Assembly: GCF_029760915.1 (NCBI RefSeq)
Contig: NZ_CP121685.1
Span: 248,001-312,000, forward strand
DNA: 64,000 nt
Origin: Olleya sp. YS
Lineage (GTDB): Bacteria > Bacteroidota > Bacteroidia > Flavobacteriales > Flavobacteriaceae
Direction of reading: 5' to 3'
The notes under the pieces were generated by a model that saw only the letters and a list, made by a program, of their open reading frames with translations, was not told the origin of the DNA and did no database searches. Shown here in pieces: positions 61,262 through 64,000 of this stretch (the first letter of the stretch is position 1; the number at the start of each line of letters is the position of its first letter). Both the position numbers and the translations under genes were made by a program.

Positions 61262-64000
61262 TTAGTTATAGTTAACTTCTTGTTTAGCTTTCATCATTTG
61301 ATCAAATTCTTCTTTAGATCCTACTATGATGCTCTCGTAAGCACGCATTCCTGTTCCTGCTGGAATACGGTGTCCTACAATAACGTTTTCTTTAAGACCT
61401 TCTAAAGTATCTACCTTACCAGCTACTGCTGCTTCGTTTAATACCTTTGTAGTTTCTTGGAAAGACGCTGCAGAGATAAACGATTTAGTTTGTAAAGAAG
61501 CTCTTGTAATACCTTGTAAGATTGGCGTTGCTGTTGCTGGTTGCGCGTCTCTTGCTACTACAAGTTTTTTATCTTCACGACGTAAGATTGAGTTTTCATC
61601 TCTTAATTGGAAAGCAGAAATAATCTGTCCTTCTTTTAAATTAGTAGATTCTCCAGCATCTTCAACTACTTTCATTCCGAAAATTTCGTCATTTTCTTGA
61701 ATGAAATCAGATTTATGAACTAGTTGGTCTTCTAAGAAGATTGTATCTCCAGAATCAATAATTCTTACCTTACGCATCATTTGTCTTACAACAACCTCAA
61801 AGTGCTTATCATTAATTTTCACACCCTGTAAACGATATACTTCCTGTACTTCGTTTACTAAATATTGTTGTACCGCAGATGGACCTTTAATATTTAAGAT
61901 ATCGTTTGGAGTTACTGAACCATCAGATAAAGGCATACCAGCTTTAATAAAGTCGTTTTCTTGTACCAAAATCTGGTTAGATAACTTCACTAAATACTTT
62001 TTAACTTCACCTAATTTAGACTCAACAATAATCTCGCGATTACCTCTTTTTATTTTACCAAATGACACTACACCATCAATTGCACTAACAACCGCTGGGT
62101 TAGAAGGATTACGTGCTTCGAATAACTCTGTTACACGTGGTAAACCTCCTGTAATATCACCTGCTTTTGCAGATTTACGAGGAATTTTAACTAAGATTTT
62201 TCCAACCTTAATTTTTTCTCCGTCGTCAATCATAATGTGCGCACCTACTGGTAAGTTGTAAGAACGAATTGCTTCACCTTTAGCATCCTCCACAATAAGT
62301 GTTGGTATTAATTTTTTGTTTCTTGATTCAGAAATCACTTTTTCTTGGAACCCTGTTTGCTCATCAATCTCTACTTGATAAGTAACCCCTTGTTCAATAT
62401 TTTCATATCTTACTTTTCCAGCAAATTCTGAAATAATTACACCGTTGTATGGATCCCAAGAACAAACTACATCTCCTGCTTTTAGTTTATCTCCATTTTT
62501 AACAAAAATATGAGAACCATAAGGAATGTTATTTGTACTTAAAGTAATACCTGTTTTCTTATCAACTAATTTAAGCTCTGAAGTACGAGAGATTACAACA
62601 TCTACTGCTTTACCATCGTTATCAGTACCTTTAACCGTTTTTAAGTCTTCAATTTCGGCAATTCCATCGAACTTAACAGCTAATTTATTTTCTTCAGAAA
62701 TGTTACCTGCAATACCACCTACGTGGAATGTACGAAGTGTTAACTGTGTACCAGGCTCTCCAATAGATTGCGCTGCTACTACACCAACTGCTTCACCACG
62801 TTGTACCATTTTATTAGTGGCTAAGTTACGTCCGTAACATTGTGCACAAATACCTTTTTTAGCTTCACATGATAATGGTGAACGTACTTCTACAGCTTCT
62901 ACTGGTGAATTTTGAATTCTTGCAGCAACTTCTTCATTAATTAATTGCCCAGCTTCTACTAGAACTTCTTCAGTTAATGGATTGTAGACATCATTTAATG
63001 AAACTCTACCTACAATTCTTTCTGCTAAATCTTCAACAACTTCGTCATTCTTTTTAAGTGCTGTTACTTCTACACCTCTTAAAGTACCACAGTCTTCACT
63101 GTTTACAATAACATCTTGAGATACATCTACTAAACGACGTGTTAAGTATCCTGCATCTGCAGTTTTAAGTGCTGTATCGGCAAGTCCTTTACGTGCTCCG
63201 TGAGTTGAGATAAAGTATTCTAAAATTGAAAGTCCTTCTTTAAAGTTAGAAAGAATTGGGTTTTCAATAATTTCTCCACCACCTGCATTAGATTTTTTAG
63301 GCTTTGCCATTAATCCACGCATACCTGTTAACTGACGAATCTGTTCTTTAGATCCACGAGCTCCAGAATCAAGCATCATATATACCGAGTTGAATCCTTG
63401 TTGATCTTCTCTAATACGCTTCATTGACAATTCTGTCAATTCTGCATTGGTAGAAGTCCAGATATCAATAACTTGGTTATAACGTTCGTTGTTAGTAATC
63501 AATCCCATGTTATAGTTACCAGTAATACCATCGACCTTAGCATTTGCTGCATCAATCATAGATTGTTTTTCTGGTGGAATAATAATATCTCCTAAACTAA
63601 ATGATAACCCTCCTCTAAATGCGAAATTATACCCTAAAGTTTTTATTTCATCTAAGAAAGCAGCAGTTTCTGGTACACTAGTTACTTTAAGGATATTACC
63701 AATAATATCTCTTAAAGATTTTTTAGTTAATACTTGGTTAATATAACCTGCTGCAGCTGGAACTTTTTCATTAAATAGTACACGTCCTACTGTTGTTTCA
63801 ATAATCTGTGGTACTAATTCTCCAGCCTCGTTAAAGTCCATTGTTCTAACTTTAATTCCTGCGTTTAATTCTACTCGTTTTTCGTTGTAAGCTATTGTTA
63901 CTTCTTCTGCCGAATAGAAAGTTAAACCTTCACCTTTTACTGGCACCTCTTTAGTAGATAATCTGTGCTTAGTCATATAATATAGACCAAGTACCATATC
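61262..64000 (-). CDS. rpoC: RNA polymerase beta' subunit, C-terminal part (5' end outside window)
   Basis: Only the last ~912 residues are visible. The coding frame runs past base 64000, since the preceding codon (GAT) makes [11 protein letters not shown], a known internal rpoC sequence. Visible parts include the trigger-loop region [18 protein letters not shown], the second zinc site ([19 protein letters not shown]) and the downstream HVGGIAGN and [17 protein letters not shown]-like segments (here [20 protein letters not shown]). It ends with KAKQEVNYN. This is the catalytic core subunit of the transcription machinery. Confidence 0.97.
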   Translation of the reverse strand, partial: DMVLGLYYMTKHRLSTKEVPVKGEGLTFYSAEEVTIAYNEKRVELNAGIKVRTMDFNEAGELVPQIIETTVGRVLFNEKVPAAAGYINQVLTKKSLRDIIGNILKVTSVPETAAFLDEIKTLGYNFAFRGGLSFSLGDIIIPPEKQSMIDAANAKVDGITGNYNMGLITNNERYNQVIDIWTSTNAELTELSMKRIREDQQGFNSVYMMLDSGARGSKEQIRQLTGMRGLMAKPKKSNAGGGEIIENPILSNFKEGLSILEYFISTHGARKGLADTALKTADAGYLTRRLVDVSQDVIVNSEDCGTLRGVEVTALKKNDEVVEDLAERIVGRVSLNDVYNPLTEEVLVEAGQLINEEVAARIQNSPVEAVEVRSPLSCEAKKGICAQCYGRNLATNKMVQRGEAVGVVAAQSIGEPGTQLTLRTFHVGGIAGNISEENKLAVKFDGIAEIEDLKTVKGTDNDGKAVDVVISRTSELKLVDKKTGITLSTNNIPYGSHIFVKNGDKLKAGDVVCSWDPYNGVIISEFAGKVRYENIEQGVTYQVEIDEQTGFQEKVISESRNKKLIPTLIVEDAKGEAIRSYNLPVGAHIMIDDGEKIKVGKILVKIPRKSAKAGDITGGLPRVTELFEARNPSNPAVVSAIDGVVSFGKIKRGNREIIVESKLGEVKKYLVKLSNQILVQENDFIKAGMPLSDGSVTPNDILNIKGPSAVQQYLVNEVQEVYRLQGVKINDKHFEVVVRQMMRKVRIIDSGDTIFLEDQLVHKSDFIQENDEIFGMKVVEDAGESTNLKEGQIISAFQLRDENSILRREDKKLVVARDAQPATATPILQGITRASLQTKSFISAASFQETTKVLNEAAVAGKVDTLEGLKENVIVGHRIPAGTGMRAYESIIVGSKEEFDQMMKAKQEVNYN

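Overview
The window looks like a chromosomal segment of a marine-type Flavobacteriaceae (Bacteroidota). The evidence is the AT-rich DNA, promoters with a TAnnTTTG -7 box and few Shine-Dalgarno sequences, a gliding gene (gldI), type IX secretion genes (a PorP/SprF-like protein next to a giant adhesin with a gliding-type C-terminal domain), and typical family gene orders (udk/divIC/methylmalonyl-CoA mutase; mutL/rhomboid/rhomboid/nuclease). The species cannot be named from sequence alone.

Layout. 1-6121: cytochrome c (5' cut), then a tight operon udk, divIC-like, methylmalonyl-CoA mutase small subunit, two lipoproteins, large subunit scpA. 6122-9480: an accessory patch with an AraC-type membrane regulator, a CPBP protease, a decayed second copy of the scpA 3' end, and a small two-gene module. 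9559-23484: PPP-type phosphatase, CotH-like protein, parA/parB, dapB, lepB, then a minus-strand run ending in mutL, two rhomboids and a nuclease. 23659-33036: ribH, TPR protein, recF, DciA-like protein, two cold-shock genes, ndk, nrnA, gldI, a cyclophilin-FKBP fusion, VanX-type dipeptidase, alkB. 33037-37014: a hydrolase and a DUF819 permease flanking a non-coding region. 37089-38768: tRNA-Thr with tandem copies of its 3' end, queD, idi. 38886-58425: a surface locus in the order giant adhesin, SprF-like protein, OmpA-like protein, all minus strand. 58820-64000: prfC, a DUF3467 protein with tandem 3'-end copies, and rpoC (5' cut).

Most interesting points. (1) Between 34553 and 34890 two similar, oppositely directed (minus-strand) transcription units each show a sigma-54-like -24/-12 promoter, about 110 nt of conserved and co-varying hairpin sequence, and a strong intrinsic terminator. 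They look like tandem RpoN-dependent small RNAs that I do not recognise. A third sigma-54-like promoter precedes the neighbouring hydrolase gene. (2) The 5534-residue adhesin has 34 Calx-beta repeats with nested periods of 324, 648 and 1296 bp and a nearly perfect 3240-bp internal block duplication, followed by 20 calcium-binding repeats of 138 bp. (3) Three unrelated loci (scpA, tRNA-Thr, the DUF3467 gene) carry extra copies of their own 3' ends, suggesting a recurring local duplication process.
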